DNA of 8,254 nt from Nitriliruptoraceae bacterium (lineage in GTDB: Bacteria; Actinomycetota; Nitriliruptoria; Nitriliruptorales; Nitriliruptoraceae), in contig SKTG01000466.1 of NCBI GenBank assembly GCA_007118045.1, forward strand, positions 1 to 8,254. Direction: 5' to 3'. The notes beneath the pieces are model-generated. The model had not been told where the DNA came from. It did not search any database and was given only the letters and a program-made list of their open reading frames with translations. Positions 6,288 through 8,254 of the stretch are shown piece by piece (positions within the stretch are counted from its first letter, which is position 1; every line of letters starts with the position of its first letter). Made by a program: the position numbers and the translations under genes.

Positions 6288-8254
<1,967 letters not shown>

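Overview
The window is GC-rich throughout, with third codon positions dominated by G and C, GTG starts at four of the six genes, and strong GGAG/GAGG ribosome binding sites. This points to a high-GC actinobacterium. The hydroxy-acid dehydrogenase closely matches, from memory, mycobacterial LldD2 (Rv1872c). A very acidic secreted lipoprotein beside only mildly acidic cytoplasmic proteins would fit a saline or alkaline habitat, such as the Nitriliruptoria (Nitriliruptor, Egicoccus, Egibacter). The lineage is inference; no marker gene here proves it.

Layout: 1-235 is upstream region, possibly carrying the first two codons of a divergent gene at the left edge. From 236 to 6199 one forward cluster encodes a complete branched-chain amino acid type (LivJ/LivH/LivM/LivG/LivF, HAAT family) ABC importer followed by an FMN-dependent L-lactate/2-hydroxy-acid dehydrogenase. 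The gene order is: substrate-binding lipoprotein (236-1507), permease LivH (1550-2425), a single-chain LivM permease-LivG ATPase fusion (2422-4218), ATPase LivF (4215-4955) and the LldD2-like enzyme (4952-6199). The last three junctions are all 4-base GTGA stop/start overlaps, so livH to lldD is almost certainly one translationally coupled unit. The lipoprotein lies 42 bases upstream and is probably cotranscribed. An 88-base gap with dense dyad symmetry (6200-6287) separates this operon from a forward acnA-type aconitase (6288 to beyond the right edge). The aconitase has no stop in the window and is cut after about 655 codons.

How they may work together: the lipoprotein captures a small solute outside the cell, LivH plus the LivM domain form the channel, and the LivG domain and LivF power import. 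The tightly coupled flavoenzyme suggests that the imported solute, or a product made from it, is a 2-hydroxy acid such as lactate, oxidised to a 2-oxo acid with electrons passed to the respiratory chain. Aconitase is a TCA-cycle enzyme and probably an independent unit.

I found no RNA genes, mobile elements, CRISPR arrays or phage genes. The families are all known. The points worth a second look are the transporter-dehydrogenase coupling, the LivM-LivG fusion, the extreme acidic tether of the lipoprotein, and a disordered FPASDP-containing insert in the aconitase.
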